A DNA stretch of 64,000 nucleotides from Diaporthe sp. PMI_573 (taxonomy: Eukaryota; Ascomycota; Sordariomycetes; Diaporthales; Diaporthaceae). Positions 32,371 to 45,500 of the stretch are shown here, in pieces. The stretch is from assembly GCA_021399435.1 (NCBI GenBank), contig JAJTUP010000013.1:620001-684000 (forward strand). Direction: 5' to 3'. Under the pieces are notes generated by a model, which was not told where the DNA came from, made no database searches, and saw only the letters and a program-made list of their open reading frames with translations. The position numbers and the translations under genes were made by a program. How positions within the stretch are numbered: position 1 is the first letter of the stretch; the number at the start of each line of letters is the position of its first letter.

Positions 32371-33615
32371 TTAAACAGGCGCAGTGACAACCGCCAAAAC
32401 CTCCTCGACTACGTCCTCCGGCCCCCATCCCTCAAGTAACCTCTCAATGGCGCCTAGCTCGCTGCCCCACTGGATGCTCCTCTCCTTGGCGGGTTCGACC
32501 ATCTTGATACGGTGCAGGTAAACCTTGCGGGCGGCGACGCCCACAAGTGCCGGGGTGACGAACTCCAGCCCATGCAGGGCCGCGAGGGTCCGGACCAGTT
32601 GGTCGAGGTGCCGTGTCGCCTGCGGGGTTATGCCTCCCGCGACGGCGCGGTGCATGCGCAGGAACGAAATGATGTTCATTTGGTAGCGGAGGACGTCGAT
32701 ATCGATGGCAGTGCGGAGAGAGAGCTGGCGCAGGTGGGAGATGTCGGTGGCAGGGAAGGCGGGCGGCTTATTGTTGGTTGTGGCCGTGGTGGTATTGGCT
32801 GGCATGGCCAGGGGCTTCGGGCTGTTACGGTACAGGATATCGTTGGTGCTGCCGCGGCTGCGTCGCTTGACCACGCTGGCTGTGCTAGCAATGCTGGCCT
32901 GGTCGTCGCCCCTTCCGTCGTCGGTGTAGGATATGGATGATGCGTCGTCCCCGTCCAGGTGGGCGAATCCTTCCTCGTCGGGATCAACCCAGTGCGCCAC
33001 ATAGAAGAAATCGTTCAAGTGCTGCGTAACCCTCGCCTCGCCGCCACTATCTGCGCCCAGGACGGCCACCAGCATAAAGGTCTTGGGTGCCGTCTGTACA
33101 GATGTCCTTGTGAAGATTCGCTTTGTGCGCAGAAGCTCGAGAGCTTGGGTTTGCACGGCCTTGGGAGCCTTGTGCAGGTTCTTGGCGAGCACAACGTTGG
33201 CTATTTGGCTGTGCGAGGGCCCTGGCGTTTGGGGTGTCAGGGGCGCAATGGCCGGCTGGCCAAGGCGGCCTGGGGAATGGGCGAAGGAGATATGGCCGGC
33301 GGGAAAATAACTGTCATGAGGGTTTCGCGACAGATAGGGCGAAAGCGAGCGCGTGGTGGTAGGGCTGGAGGCGTGCGGCTGCAGCAGCAAGGAGCTGGCA
33401 AAGTCGTCGAGGGTAGTATTAGGGGTGCACTCGACGACGGCAGACCTGAGCCCAAAGGTGCGGTCGGTGATCAGCTGCAGCTCGGTGACTAGGTCGTTGA
33501 GGCAGTCGGTAGGGGTGCTGACGATGCAGTGCTCGTTGCTGATGAGCGACAACAGGCAGGCCAGCTCAACATCGCTCAGGGCATGCACCTTTGCGAGTAC
33601 ATGGTCGTCGGCCAT
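32371..33615 (-). CDS. Conserved fungal protein, possibly Mg-chelatase related
   Basis: A single-exon gene of 414 residues. The ATG at 33615 (MADDHVLAKVHALSDVELACLLSLISNEHC) is preferred because the upstream part of the frame lacks another ATG. The N-terminal block and the CTPNTTLDDFASSLL motif recall fungal proteins annotated as magnesium-chelatase-like, whose function in non-photosynthetic fungi is unclear. A conserved block (VLAKNLHKAPKAVQTQALELLRTKRI, then TFMLVAVLG and HLNDFFYVAHWVDP) precedes an acidic, Ser-rich linker. A helical C-terminal region (LRYQMNIISFLRMHRAVAGGITPQATRHL) ends the protein. No Walker A is visible, so ATPase activity is doubtful. It is soluble and probably nuclear or cytosolic. 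The gene diverges from ypt7. Confidence 0.85.
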   Translation of the reverse strand: MADDHVLAKVHALSDVELACLLSLISNEHCIVSTPTDCLNDLVTELQLITDRTFGLRSAVVECTPNTTLDDFASSLLLQPHASSPTTTRSLSPYLSRNPHDSYFPAGHISFAHSPGRLGQPAIAPLTPQTPGPSHSQIANVVLAKNLHKAPKAVQTQALELLRTKRIFTRTSVQTAPKTFMLVAVLGADSGGEARVTQHLNDFFYVAHWVDPDEEGFAHLDGDDASSISYTDDGRGDDQASIASTASVVKRRSRGSTNDILYRNSPKPLAMPANTTTATTNNKPPAFPATDISHLRQLSLRTAIDIDVLRYQMNIISFLRMHRAVAGGITPQATRHLDQLVRTLAALHGLEFVTPALVGVAARKVYLHRIKMVEPAKERSIQWGSELGAIERLLEGWGPEDVVEEVLAVVTAPV

Positions 33616-34384
33616 CTGCCTTTCCTTCTCCTGATATGCACCGACAGCCAACGATCATAATGGATTCGCTGGCTGGATGTGCTAGCTGTGTGGTGGACGC
33701 ATTGGTTGCTTTTGGTTCTGGGTTTTGGTTACGGTGACGGTGTTGAGGCGCGGCTGGTGGTGATGCATGGGCGAGGGATGAGATCAGCTCTGGGCCCCTG
33801 CAGCAATGACATCGGAGGTCGCTGTGATTTGGCCGCGGCGGTGAGTTTAGCTGCACAGGAGCAGAGGACAAAGACACGGCAGGCAGGCACGTGCTCCCTG
33901 TTCCTGCCTCCTGCTCTGGCTCCTTGGCTCATCCTCCTTGCCCCTTGCTGCTGCTTGCTGCTGTTATCGCCCGCCTCCACTCCCTCGCGTATCGTCTATC
34001 GCCTAGGCTACGTAGGTATCTGCAGTTACGGGTACACTGCCAGTCTGTCGCCATCCACCCGCTTGCTCGCTTGCTCTGCCTGCATTAGACTGCCCGATTC
34101 CCATCGTCCTTCTCGACACGGTGCTTCTCTTTTTTTTTTTTCCTTTTTTTTCCTTTCATTTGCCTTGTCTGCTCAACCGAGACATAGCCCTTCCCAGCAT
34201 CCGGACTTGTTGACTCGGTCTTTGCCTTCGACCCGTCCAACTGCTCTCTCTTACTCCAACTCCAAGTCCCACAGCCCGGCTGCCTCGACCAGAGCGCGCT
34301 TAAGTGCGTGTCGAGCGTCATCCATTGCCCTCCTCCTCCTCCTCCTTCCTTGCCCCAAACAACAACAAAACACAACCGCCCACC
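33616..34384. promoter_or_regulatory. Divergent promoter between the Mg-chelatase-like gene and ypt7
   Basis: A 769-bp intergenic stretch. The ypt7 side is strongly pyrimidine-rich (T-tracts at 34129-34153, CCTCC runs at 34328-34350), typical of highly transcribed fungal leaders. A long plus frame (33679-34464) through it contains no domain and overlaps ypt7 exon 1, so it is not called. Confidence 0.5.
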
Positions 34385-35262
34385 ATGAGCTCCAGAAAGA
34401 AGGTCCTTTTGAAGGTAGAGTGCACACCAACGTAACCCATGCTTCCAAAAGCTACCGTTTCTAACGATATCCCTCTCTGCAGGTCATCATCCTCGGGGAT
34501 AGCGGTGTCGGCAAGACCAGTCTGATGAACCAATATGTACGACCTCTCCATCTGCAAATGTGCACTGCAGCTAGACGGCATGCACGATCCCAGGCCACGG
34601 TGGCCTGTGTAACAGCGACACTGACGAGGTGGTTCCCAATAGGTCAACAAGAAGTTCAGTGCAAGCTACAAGGCAACGATCGGGGCTGATTTCCTTACGC
34701 GGGAGGTGCTCGTCGATGACCGACAAGTGACTATGCAGGTGCGACAAAAACCTTCCGTCCCGAATCCTGATCTACGCACATGGACGAGAGTGGGAGATAT
34801 TAATATCGGGCGTATATACAGCTATGGGACACAGCCGGCCAGGAACGCTTCCAGTCGCTGGGCGTGGCCTTCTACCGCGGCGCCGACTGCTGCGTGCTCG
34901 TCTTCGACGTCAACAACTCCAAATCCTTCGACGCCCTCGACTCGTGGCGCGACGAGTTCCTCATTCAGGCCTCACCGCGCGACCCGGATTCATTCCCCTT
35001 TGTTGTGCTGGGGAACAAGATCGACGTCGAGGAGAGCAAGCGCGTCATCTCGACCAAGCGCGCCATGACCTTCTGCCAGTCCAAGGGCGGCATCCCCTAC
35101 TTCGAGACGTCGGCCAAGGAGGCCATCAATGTAGAGCAAGCTTTCGAGGTCATCGCCCGCAACGCCCTGCAGCAGGAGGAGAGCGAGGAGTTCAGCGGTG
35201 ACTTTAGCCAGGACCCCATCAACATCCACCTCGAGAACGACAGGGACGGCTGCTCGTGTTGA
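34385..35262 (+). CDS. ypt7: Rab7-type GTPase Ypt7 (vacuole fusion)
   Basis: Four exons: 34385-34414, 34483-34536, 34643-34738 and 34822-35262, giving 206 residues, the usual length. All introns are phase 0 (68, 106 and 83 bp). The P-loop [10 protein letters not shown], switch motif [16 protein letters not shown] and ETSAKE boxes are complete. The C-terminus ends Cys-Ser-Cys, a CXC double geranylgeranylation signal. [25 protein letters not shown] and the [13 protein letters not shown] insert are typical of Rab7 rather than other Rabs. The protein acts on late endosomes and vacuoles, recruiting HOPS for fusion and serving autophagy. The start is fixed by the short exon [10 protein letters not shown], which is conserved in the family. 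Confidence 0.97.
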
Positions 35263-36370
35263 TTTTGGGGCTAGTTAGTGGAACCAGTTGACTTATCGGC
35301 TAATGGGGTTGTGGTTTTGCTCGACCAGGAGGGTGGTGGTCTGCCGAGCGATGCACACACCGGACGGTAAGGCAGCCGTGGGGGCAACGGAACCACCATG
35401 TGTCGACTGTTGTAGAAGACCGGGCATCGTCCCCAAGCTCGCATTCATCGTGGAGTCTCTGATGTGACCAGCGTGGAGAGGGCATTGAATTAAGAGGTTG
35501 CGGGACTTGCACACATCACATCGCGCACGGCACAAGTCACTAGATGAGACATGAGACACGAGGTGCTGCACGTTGTGGCCCGCCTGGATGGAACAAGATG
35601 GGATGGGGTGATGGAATGATGAATGAATCGGGCTAGTATTGAATATTTGTGCTATAGGACGGTGGGCAAACGGGGCACACGCAGGTGTCAGTTTGGTATG
35701 GAGTTGTACGCCGGCAGATACATCCGCGTATTCTTTAATCAGGTGCTTTGGAGACAACTGGCTTCCTCTTCATACCAATTTGAGCGGATTGATCAACTTG
35801 GTGTTGTTGGGTGGAAGGTTCCCTGCACCAGCACTGCTCATGTGGCGCCAGGCGACTTGGCCCGAAAGAGTCACCTTTCTCTCCGATTCCCAGCAGCACA
35901 TGCACCGGCCCAGGGGCTGAGACAGGGGACCCCACAGCCTGGAGAACAATCGATAAGGAACAACCGGCTGCCGCGGCGCCGGGAATAGACACCTAGACAG
36001 ATGGACCGACGCATGGTTCGCCCTGGCATTTGTCCGTCGTGTGCCGTCACCGACCTGACCTGGCCGACCTTGACTGTTTCGCCGAACCAAACACTTTCTC
36101 TTTTGGCTGGTTTCCTCTTTGGCCACCATTTTCGGTTGCACACTCTTTCTTGCGTCTTATACCCTTTCTGCGCATTACTTTTAGGGTCGTGGATTAGGCA
36201 CGTAGGAAGATCTCCCCCCCCCCTTTCAAGGCTTGGATTTGAACAACCTGGACGGACAATGGGATGAGCGCCTCTTGCTACATCGGCCGAGCACCCGACC
36301 TTAAAGCCAACCTTGGGCACAGAGCCCATCTCTTCTGCGTATCTGGCTCTCATCGATAACACAGACAGCC
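35263..36370. other. Spacer between ypt7 and the transporter gene
   Basis: No gene recognised. It should hold the ypt7 3' UTR and the promoter of the transporter. There is a C10 tract at 36215-36224 and TC-rich DNA in the 36080-36130 segment. Confidence 0.5.
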
Positions 36371-37889
36371 ATGGCGCCCCTTGAGCCCCTAGCCGCATCC
36401 GCCGAACTGTGCCCCGAGCCAGAAGAAATGCGCCGCCGATCCCTCTCCTCAGGCCCGCTGAGCTCCTCGATCACATCACTGCGGACATCAGGTATAACAG
36501 GCGCACGTGGAGGAGGGGGAGGAGGAGGAGGGCTCCTAGCGAGCCTCGGACTGGGAGGCTTCGCTCGCCGCACCCTTGGCATAACCCTGCTCCTCGTCAC
36601 CGTCTTCCTGTGGACCGCATCCAACTTCCTGGCCAGCTACATCTTCTCGGACCATACATACGACAAGCCCTACTTCGTCGTGTACATAAATACCTCCATT
36701 TTCGCCATCAGCCTGATACCGCTGTTTGCGCGGTACTACATGCGCCATGGCATGCAAGGAGTGAGGGCGGAGCTGGTGGAGCTATGGGTTAACGAGAAGG
36801 GCCGGGAGTACAAGCAGGGCGGCGGGAACAGGAGGGCGAGGGGGAACTCTCTTCTCGGGCAACCCACCGTGCTCAAGGCATCCGATGATGAAGAACACGG
36901 CTTGCTCAGCGGCCGGACCGGAGACGAAGACGACGACGATGATGCCGAGCGGGACGCGGAGGCGGGCAGCAGCACGGGCGACAGCACCACCAGTGCGATG
37001 CAGATCCAGGATGCGCCGGGCCTCGAGAAGCCCGCTGCCGAGAAGCTCACCCTCCGCGAGACGGCCTTCCTGAGCCTGGAGTTCTGCATGCTCTGGTTCT
37101 GCGCCAACTACTTCGCTTCGGCGTGCCTAGAGTACACCTCGGTCGGGTCGGTGACGATCCTGACGTCAACATCATCGGTGTGGACGCTGATCTTCTGCGC
37201 CGCCATGCGCGTCGAATCATTCAGCGCGCGCAAGCTGGCCGGCGTGCTGGCCTCGCTGGCCGGTGTCGTGCTCATCTCCAGCGTTGACCTGTCTGGTAAG
37301 AGCGACGAGGACCGCGGCAACTTCCCGCACAAGAGTCAGGCCAGCATTGCCATTGGCGACGGTATGGCCTTCTTCAGCGCCATCGTTTATGGGCTGTATA
37401 TCACCGTCATGAAGAGGCGCGTCGGCGATGAGGACCGCGTCAACATGCCCCTGTTCTTTGGCCTCGTCGGCCTGCTGAACCTGTTCTTCCTGTGGCCTGG
37501 CTTCTTTCTACTTCACTGGACCGGCATCGAGCCGTTTGAGTGGCCGCCTACGGGGAAGGTTTGGGCCATCATTGTCGTGAGTTTCTGACCTTTACAATTG
37601 TGATCGGGGCGGCGTTGCAAGGCACTAACCCTTGTCGCAGCTCAACTCTCTCTCCTCCTTCGTCAGTGACATATCCTGGGCCTTCGCCATGCTGCTCACT
37701 TCACCGCTGGTCGTCACTGTCGGCCTGTCGCTCACCATCCCGCTCTCACTCATCGGGGAGATGATACAATACGCCCAGTACTCGAGCTGGATCTATTGGG
37801 TCGGCGCGGGCATTGTACTGATCTCGTTTCTGTTTATCAATCACGAGAGCGCAGAAGAAGGGGAGAAGGACAGACAGATGACACCATAA
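36371..37889 (+). CDS. Drug/metabolite-type vacuolar membrane transporter (SLC35F5-like)
   Basis: Two exons, 36371-37576 and 37641-37889 (64-bp intron, GTGAGT...CGCAG), give 484 residues. A cytosolic N-tail with a Gly run is followed by TM1 (TLGITLLLVTVFLWTASNFL) and TM2. A hydrophilic loop of about 100 residues, containing an acidic run (DEDDDDDAERDAEAG), comes next. About eight more membrane segments follow, including LTSTSSVWTLIFCAAMRVESF and the C-terminal SLIGEMIQYAQYSSWIYWVGAGIVLISFLFI. The arrangement matches the EamA/DMT family members related to human SLC35F5 and yeast vacuolar YML018C. The substrate is unknown. The intron join (AIIV-LNSLSSFVSDISWAFAMLLTSPLV) restores family sequence. 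A location in the vacuolar membrane is inferred from homology. Confidence 0.92.
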
Positions 37890-40800
37890 TGTCTGACCCT
37901 TATATTCATCTTGGTCTTTGTGTCGCATGTGTGTATACAGTTCTTGTATGGCGTTGAAGGGGCCGTCTTGTTTGTCTCGGATGTGCTATAATTCTGGTTC
38001 TGGGGGCATATGCTGCCGATTAGATGGATATACGCGTCTTCTCTTGTAAATAGATGTACAGATCACCTGTCATTTAAGAAGATAAATTTACCGTCTCTTA
38101 AAACCCAATGCCACTGGCGGTATGACACAGCTCGACAGTTGAACCAGGGTACATTGCTTTATACCTAATCCTGTTTCGCTACAAAGCCAGGCTTAGCTCA
38201 AATCATTACCTTGAGGCGTTCTATTATACTACCAATCAAGCCAACCATAACTCCAGATCTGTAGTATTTGCCTTCGGCTTCCTGCTGCGGCTCGTGATCC
38301 TGACGGGTAGGGAGAAGAAATATTGGTATTCCGTCACTGCCTCGAAGAAAGTTTGGCATACTGATATCAACTGACACTAAACTCGAGCATCCAACTACGC
38401 GAAAGAAGTAAGTTATTATGGTCTCGCGTAGGTCTCACCTCGAGCACCTGCATATTTGTAGCGGAAAATAGCTGTGTTTCTGCCGATGTTTTGAACACAA
38501 GTGGGTTGAATGGGTACGTAGTACATTGTGTTTTATTTTGAGTCGCTGGATCTCTATAGAAACCATCTAAGGACTTGTACTTAGACGAGCAACAATGGGT
38601 TTTACATATGGAGAAGGCTGGCATAATGCTCCCCCGTCGGCCCTGCCTTTATTGCATAGGAGGCTACAAGTATTAATTACGGCCCATTGGATTTGTATGG
38701 CTTTGACGTATTTATGCTGCCGATACGCGTGTCCCACTATTGGGGGGTCCCGCAGTAGCTGATCACAGGAAGCAACCCTTGAGTGATATCTGTGTTATTG
38801 AGATCCTCTACTACTTCATATTTGAAAGAAATAGTTCAGTTCTTCATGTAAGTTTGGGATCATTGCATGGGATGCATTGAGGGGGGCAAACACACGAAAT
38901 ATCCACTCTTGAAGCAACGCATGTACAAGCACAATATAATTGTATTGTATCCCCCGAGAGGATTCCAAGGGTTTCGGTAAAATGGCGGTCTGAGGAAGAG
39001 AATAAGATGCCTTCGGGCCTAATGTATGGGAAGAGGGGTCCGCGAAGCCCGCCCTGTTCTCGGCTGTTTTGTAGTTACCCCCTTTGGCGGTCTGAAGCCG
39101 TCTGCAGTGGCAGCAGAATGGGCAGTGAACAGTTTCTTCACACGATATCGCAAGTCTTGCACATTTCCGTGGACCAGAATCATCATAAGGACGCTCGGCA
39201 CAAAAAAAAGAGTTTTCAAGTGGAACAGAAAAACTCGTGAAGATTAGTTAATTGGGACGTGACTAAGACGAGTGACACTGGTGCCGTTTGCGACATAGAC
39301 CGTGCACATCAACACTCGGCCCTTTAAAAGCATTCACCGAATTCATTCAATGCCAGCTTCTGACTGTATGATAAGTGAGTGAGTAAGCACAAAGTCTCAC
39401 CACTTTCCCTTTCCCAAACTGCCTTCTGCTTAACATGGCTCGATCCGGTGCATGCGGATGACGACGTGCAGCTACTCCAGTGCCTCCATGTGGCTATAGG
39501 CTGTCCAATGTATCTGATGCTAATGGTATTTATCTTCCTCACCTTCGCTGCTCAGTACCCCAAATACAATCTTCCAAGTGACGGCCAGCCAGTCTTGAAG
39601 TCGGTATCGACCTCCTTACTCTATTTGGCGGTAATCAAACAGGTCGCTAAGCCTGCACGGCTCGTCTCTCCAGTAGAGTGGCCAGGCCCGGCCACCCGTT
39701 TCTCAAGCGGCCTCAACGGGTGAGTCGACATCCGGCTGATAATTTTGGAGCTGGTTATAGGCACCTGCGTCCAATATGACTTGAGCTGCGGCGCAAGTCC
39801 GGCTTTCAACCTGCGTTAACACTCCAGACATTAGCTGTACCAAGTGTCTTTCCCACATAATAAATCATGGCTAATCGTGTCGATGTTCCTTTTCTGGCAA
39901 TAGCGGAACCAGGGCAAAACACAGTCGTACTCTGTTATGCTTTTCACAATAGCTGTTCCATTCTGCCACCCGCTATCAATCTTGTGAAGATCAGGCACGC
40001 CGTGATGGTCCGGTTACAAGGCCATGTATGAGCTAGGAGAGTGCAAATAATCACTAGATTTGGCTGCCAGGCTATAAATGCAAAGTTGAGAGCCTTGTGA
40101 TTATTGCCTTCCTTGCCATCGACATTTGCAATGATTTTAAGCAAAAAAAACAAACTCCCTATTTGATATCACAGGCACTGGCAACCTAGGACCGGAGTCC
40201 GTCCGGGGAGTGATCTTGCTTCAATGTCATCTTCTTCGTTCCCTCCTCTTCTTCAAGTTTCTTGTATGCGTCGAGCCAGAACTTCTCTAGCTTTGTCTAC
40301 TATTTCTCCATTTCTAAACAAATCAGAGCTGTCGCTGCTTAATCTGATGCTACCGGACGGGGCGTCAGCCGCAATACTAGCCATTGTCGGGTTTCCTTCA
40401 TGACTGCCCAACAGCCGACGTCAGAGCTTACGAAAATCACCCCTTTTGTGCTGAGATCGATGCAAGAACCGTCAAAGGATGCCTCAGAACCTCAAAGCAG
40501 GCCTTAGGAGAGCTAAGTAAGCATAAGGCGGATCTGCTGCACGTGCCTTTGCTGTGATCGATTAGACCGATTGATGCATGCATTCAATAAAATAATATTA
40601 TGCATCTGAAGCGCTGGTTCTAGCCTCTGTGTGGTCATCTGGTAACGCGTTTGCACAGGTCCAGCATTATTACCCATAGTTTGAGGAATCCCCCCCACCC
40701 CCCGAGGCTATGAATGTAGAATCCAGAAGTGGCCATTGTTGATTGTTTGTGCCTACCCTAGCTACAGTTCTCCGAGCATTCGAACCTGTTCAGACGTGTA

Positions 40801-41328
40801 TCACGATTTGAGATTTTTTTTTTTTTTTTGAAATAATCAACATAATTAGAAATGCGGAAGGTGGTATTATGTGACTCGGGAGCGTACTGTTATTGCACCG
40901 GTTCATAACTTGGAAAGGCTTATTGTGGCTGGATCAGCCGCATTCAAAGAGCACTAAAGGCTCACACAACTCGTGCGGATCGAAATGGAACTCGGGACCA
41001 TGTGTTGATCTGCGGGTCTTTCAAGGCAGTTAGTTGGCAGGCCCTCATCGGAGGCAGGTGCAGGTGCAGCGGTACTCTATACGCCGCGGCTGGGAACAAT
41101 AAATGTAATTAATTAATTCGACCGCGGAAATCACTCGCTTCAACTGACGTATCTCCGCAATCAATACCACGAAATAGCTAGACCTACTACAGAGACAAAA
41201 CGATTCATGAAGGATGTTCAGCGCAAATGTCGACAGGAAAGCCCATCTCGACACTCCCCATCGTTTCCCAGTCCGATCCTGCCCTCGGCCATTCGTTGAA
41301 ACATCCTGACCCCCATCTACGCAGCTTT
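37890..41328. other. Gene-poor spacer of 3.4 kb
   Basis: AT-rich DNA with stops in all frames and no recognisable protein. A 16-base T-tract lies at 40814-40829 and a short C-run at 40690-40702. A 115-codon plus frame at 39379-39723 has a hydrophobic stretch (MYLMLMVFIFLTFA) but no other support. This may be old, worn repeat DNA. Confidence 0.5.
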
Positions 41329-42547
41329 TCATTCGTGTGAATCCTGCCCTGGGTTTGCCGTCTCGTATCGTAACAACTTGATAGCCTTGTACAAGCAAAA
41401 AGCCACCAAGGAACCGATCGCCGGACCGACCCAGTAAATCCAGTGCTCGGTTGGGAAACTGGCGGCGATAACACAAGGCCCCAGGCTCCGGGCAGGGTTT
41501 AGACTTCCACCTGTGTAGTACACACCGCTCATCTCGGCGATGAAGAGCGCGAGACCGATACCAACTGGGGCGACGAAGGTGGCACGGTGCTTCTCGGCAG
41601 CAAGCATAAATATGGTGAAGACCAGCTCGAATGTCAATATAGCCTCGATAAATACACCCTGAGCGAGGGAGACCCCGTCGCTTAGGGTAGTACTGACGTT
41701 GAGTTCGGTTGGGAACATGCAGGATGCCAGGCCTGCTGCTGCAATACCGCCGAGAAGCTGAGCGACTAAGACGAAGATAGCACGGATAGGGGTGATGGCT
41801 CGGATGAGGACAAGGGCCAAGGTGACCTGATATACCCAGGGTGGGCGAGTTGTAAGCTGATGCCAAAGGACATTGAAGTTTCCAAAGCGAGACGTAATGA
41901 TATAAACTCAACTTGGATACTCACAGCTGGGTTGAATAGACCGCCCGAGATTCTATAAAAGACCCACACATTGACCATGAGAGAGAAGCCGAAGCACAGG
42001 GCAATGTAAGTCTGAACCGAGATGTTGAAGCCTGATGAGCCATCCCCAGGCTGGACAGTCGCGACAGCAGTGCCGGTGAATGCAAAGAAGAGAAACAGTG
42101 TTGTGCCAACAAATTCGCCAAGGGCGGCCACGATGTCTGTCATTGGGAGCCATGTCAGTCTAGCTCGGGAGTCTGTCCAGAGTAGCGCGTACGGTTCTTG
42201 ATACTCGCACCCGCAATGTACGAGTGTAGTCCAGACTTGACAACTTGCCGCTTCTCTTTCTGGGAGAGGGAGGCAAAGTCCACTTCAGCCTCGCCGGTCT
42301 CTGCAGCTCGAAATTGCTGAGTGAAGGTTCGGCTGAAAAGCGTGGGGCGAGTCGGATTAGGCCTTTGGCTTGCAGCCTCTAGGTCCTCTGTGAATGGCTT
42401 TTCTGACCCTCCAGATGCCCGATTCAGGGAGTTGGAATTGTGCTCGGGCCCGAAGTCATGGTGAGGTGTATCACCAGTGCTTGGCGTGGTGTAGGATACC
42501 TGCTTCTTGGTAGCAGCGGGGCGTAGCTGGCTGTCTTGGGTTGCCAT
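41329..42547 (-). CDS. Aquaporin (MIP family water channel)
   Basis: Three exons, 42547-42193, 42136-41925 and 41826-41329 (introns 56 and 98 bp), give 354 residues. A hydrophilic N-tail of about 118 residues precedes six membrane helices. The first begins HIVAALGEFVGTTLFLFFAFTGTAVA. The two pore loops carry NPA (ISGGLFNPAVTLALV, across intron 2) and NPAR (TGGSLNPARSLGP). The loop before the second NPA is short, as in orthodox aquaporins rather than aquaglyceroporins with their extra insert, so water is the likely main permeant. The long N-tail with Ser/Thr-rich sequence could be a phosphorylation target, as in other fungal members. A TATATAAG-like motif lies on the minus strand at 42677-42670, about 125 bp upstream of the ATG. 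Confidence 0.95.
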
Positions 42548-45500
42548 GTTGACGGTAGTGGCTGTGAAAGCGAAATCTCGGTGGGAATTTGTCAGAACTG
42601 ACTGTGTGGTTATGAGAACTGAGCGACTGAGATGAACTGATTTCACGACCTGGGAATGTCAACGCTGATCTTATATATCGAGGAGGGCATCCAAGTTCCC
42701 ACCCCTTTATATGTCCATATGTTATCTTCCATGGCCATGTGTAACTTATTACGTCGCCATAGCAGATTTCTAGATGCTTCTAAGCTCAGGATAGGCAGCT
42801 TCGTCGTCGAGCGATGATCTCGACCATGGATCTAGTCTTCTGCACTTCTGCCCAATCGAAGCGAAGATCTTTCAAAAATAGCCCTTGCCTCCCTCCCCTA
42901 TTCCGCGTCCACTAGGACAGACAGTCCCTCGGCCTCGCACACTGAGTGGCCATGCTCCTATCGGACTCAGCCGAAAACCTTTTGGGACGGGATTGGGGAC
43001 GGGGATTTCATAGGTTCCAGTTGATCAGAGGATTCCGCCTGCTGTGACTAGTAGAACAGACCTGAGTTGATTTGAACTAGTTCATGGACAACGTCGGCAC
43101 TCCATCCAAGACTCATTGGTGATTCCTCGACAGCGTTCAACAAAGCTAGTTGCCGACGATGCAGAGTTTCGAGATCCACGAGGCACAACGAGAGCCGAAG
43201 GGCGGCATTTGGTCTGATGGACGCTATATGACTTAGCCACAACGTTGTTGACCTTAGCGGGGCCTAGTATGTGCCATTCCTGCAGCCCTTACGCGACGAG
43301 GAGGACTTCGTGCACGTCATTATCGTCCCACGTTGGCAGAAAGTATGCAAAGTGGCGCCTGGTGGTTGCTACTAGCCTCCGCTGTCTGTCTCTAGGAGAT
43401 ATCGGGTGCGTGAGTCCGTCGAGGATGGAGGGGGAAGCACAAGCTGACATGTGACGTCCCGTGCGCTACATGCTCCACGTCGATCAAGATAAAAGCAGCT
43501 GTTTGATAGAAGTCTTCGGCTCCATCCTGCAGGAAGGCTTGACGCAGTGTGCCCAATACTCCCTGGGACATCCTTGAGACAGGAAAACAAGCAGCGCTCT
43601 ACCTTTATTCCCGCTAGGTTGTGTGAGCTCAGATATCAACGTCACAATTGTTACATGATGGCACGTGGTGTGGATAATGGGCTTTTCTGGTGGCTTTAGC
43701 ATTCCAGATGCACACGTATCTACGAGCCACGACGGAATGCTTTGTCCAATTGCTGCAAGTTCAGACCGAGGTGTCAACGAAATTGACCGAAGTTTTCGTC
43801 TCACGACCTCAGGGATATGTCCGTAATGCGCATAAACTTCAACTCGCACCCGCTGATGAGCCAGATGCTGTGTAACCAACATTGTCCAGATCATCGGCCA
43901 CACCCGGCAGAACCCCACGCATAATTCAAGCCTGTCTGCTGTAGTGGGTGACCCACAGCAGACCCGAAGTAGATTCATCTCAGGTAATTTGCCCCGCGGC
44001 CAAGGTTGCTCACCCCCAACATCTAATACGATGCTGCTCGATCTGTCAATGACCACATTCTTCCCTGCCAGCCCTTTTATCTCAGACCGCAATCATTTTG
44101 GTCTTAGGAAAAGATGGACTGAACGTTCAGATGTCTTCGTCGCAACGGATATTCCCGATACAGCCACTGTTTGCAGATAGACCATGCTGTGGCTAAATGT
44201 CCAGCCACCCAATCCAGCCGAGTCCTTGGACGTGATCCAGGATTGCACTCACGATCACCTACATTTACAGCGACCGGGGCTGAACTTCGGATCACTGTTG
44301 ATAGCTCAGGATCGATGCCTAAACCAGGCTGTAGGCATATATGGATATGTTTCAGTAGGCAGCCGTCCGCATACTTTTGCTTTTTCCTTCCCCGCGCTGG
44401 TATTAGGGTCGAGATTAGCTGGTATTACACGAGTGAAACAACCTGGAACCACCAATCTTTATCGTCCCAAATTGCTCGATCGGCGCCTCACCCGCTGCTG
44501 GACAACCCCCGCTCAACTCCTCATCTTTGCCACTAAACCTGCATTCCTGCTGCGGATCAGCCTCACGGTATCGCCCGATGCCTGAAAGGAACAGGGCCTT
44601 GGGTTGAAATCTCGAAGTTCATTGTCGGCCGACGTGGCCTGTGTGCCAATTCTGCGTAGACCTCGATGAGTGAGGCTGTCTTCTAGTGTCCGAAGTTGCC
44701 AGGACAGGAGCCAGGGAAAGATTGTCAGGATAACGTGGTCGGGAGGGAAACAGTTTTGGTTTTCCGGTCCTGTTTCCTACTGCAACGGATTGTCGCAGAT
44801 TTTCCGTCCCAACACGCGGCAGGTGGTGACCAATTGCTTCCAAGGTTCCGTGCAGAACGCAACATGAACAATGAGGTCGGTAATCTTGAACCCCTCACGT
44901 AACTGTACTTTGAGTCAGTCTGCTTGGTGTTCTAGACAGTACATAGATGTATCAACTACTTTCAATCCATCGATAACCCTATGACATTCATACTTGAGTG
45001 AGCCCCTCAGAGAGGTTCAAAATTCTATGTATGATCGGGGACCTAGGCTTGACACCTGAGACACTGTCGAGTAGGTAGATCCCGATGGACCCCGGCGCTA
45101 ATCCAGGTGTCGAATAAAAAGAGTGAGGAAGCCTTCACTTGTCACCTACTAGGTAATCACCGCCCGTGTGTGCAGACGCGAGGTTACAGGGATGCAAAAT
45201 GGTGTCGGGTTCTCCCGACTCTGTCGCTGTATTCTTAAGCATAATCCGTCTGCGTGCTGAACATGCCATACTTACCCGTACTCTCCTCGTATATAACTCT
45301 TATCAGTAAAATGTTTCGACCAATTAGGGTGACTCTGACATCCTACTCGATCCTCGACAATGCGCCAACAACGACGATGGTTGGTTCAGCGCTGGTCAAC
45401 CTGCTGTTGAAACCAATTAAGCAGTTCCACTGGAAACACGAGAGCTTTTAGCGTACTGAAGTCGCTGGGAGCCAGATTTGCTGGTTTCAGTGACGTGCGA

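Noticed and set aside
43484..44092. A 202-codon minus frame in the aquaporin-cyclase spacer
   Set aside because: It starts at a non-ATG codon, has no domain, and uses codons unlike neighbouring genes.
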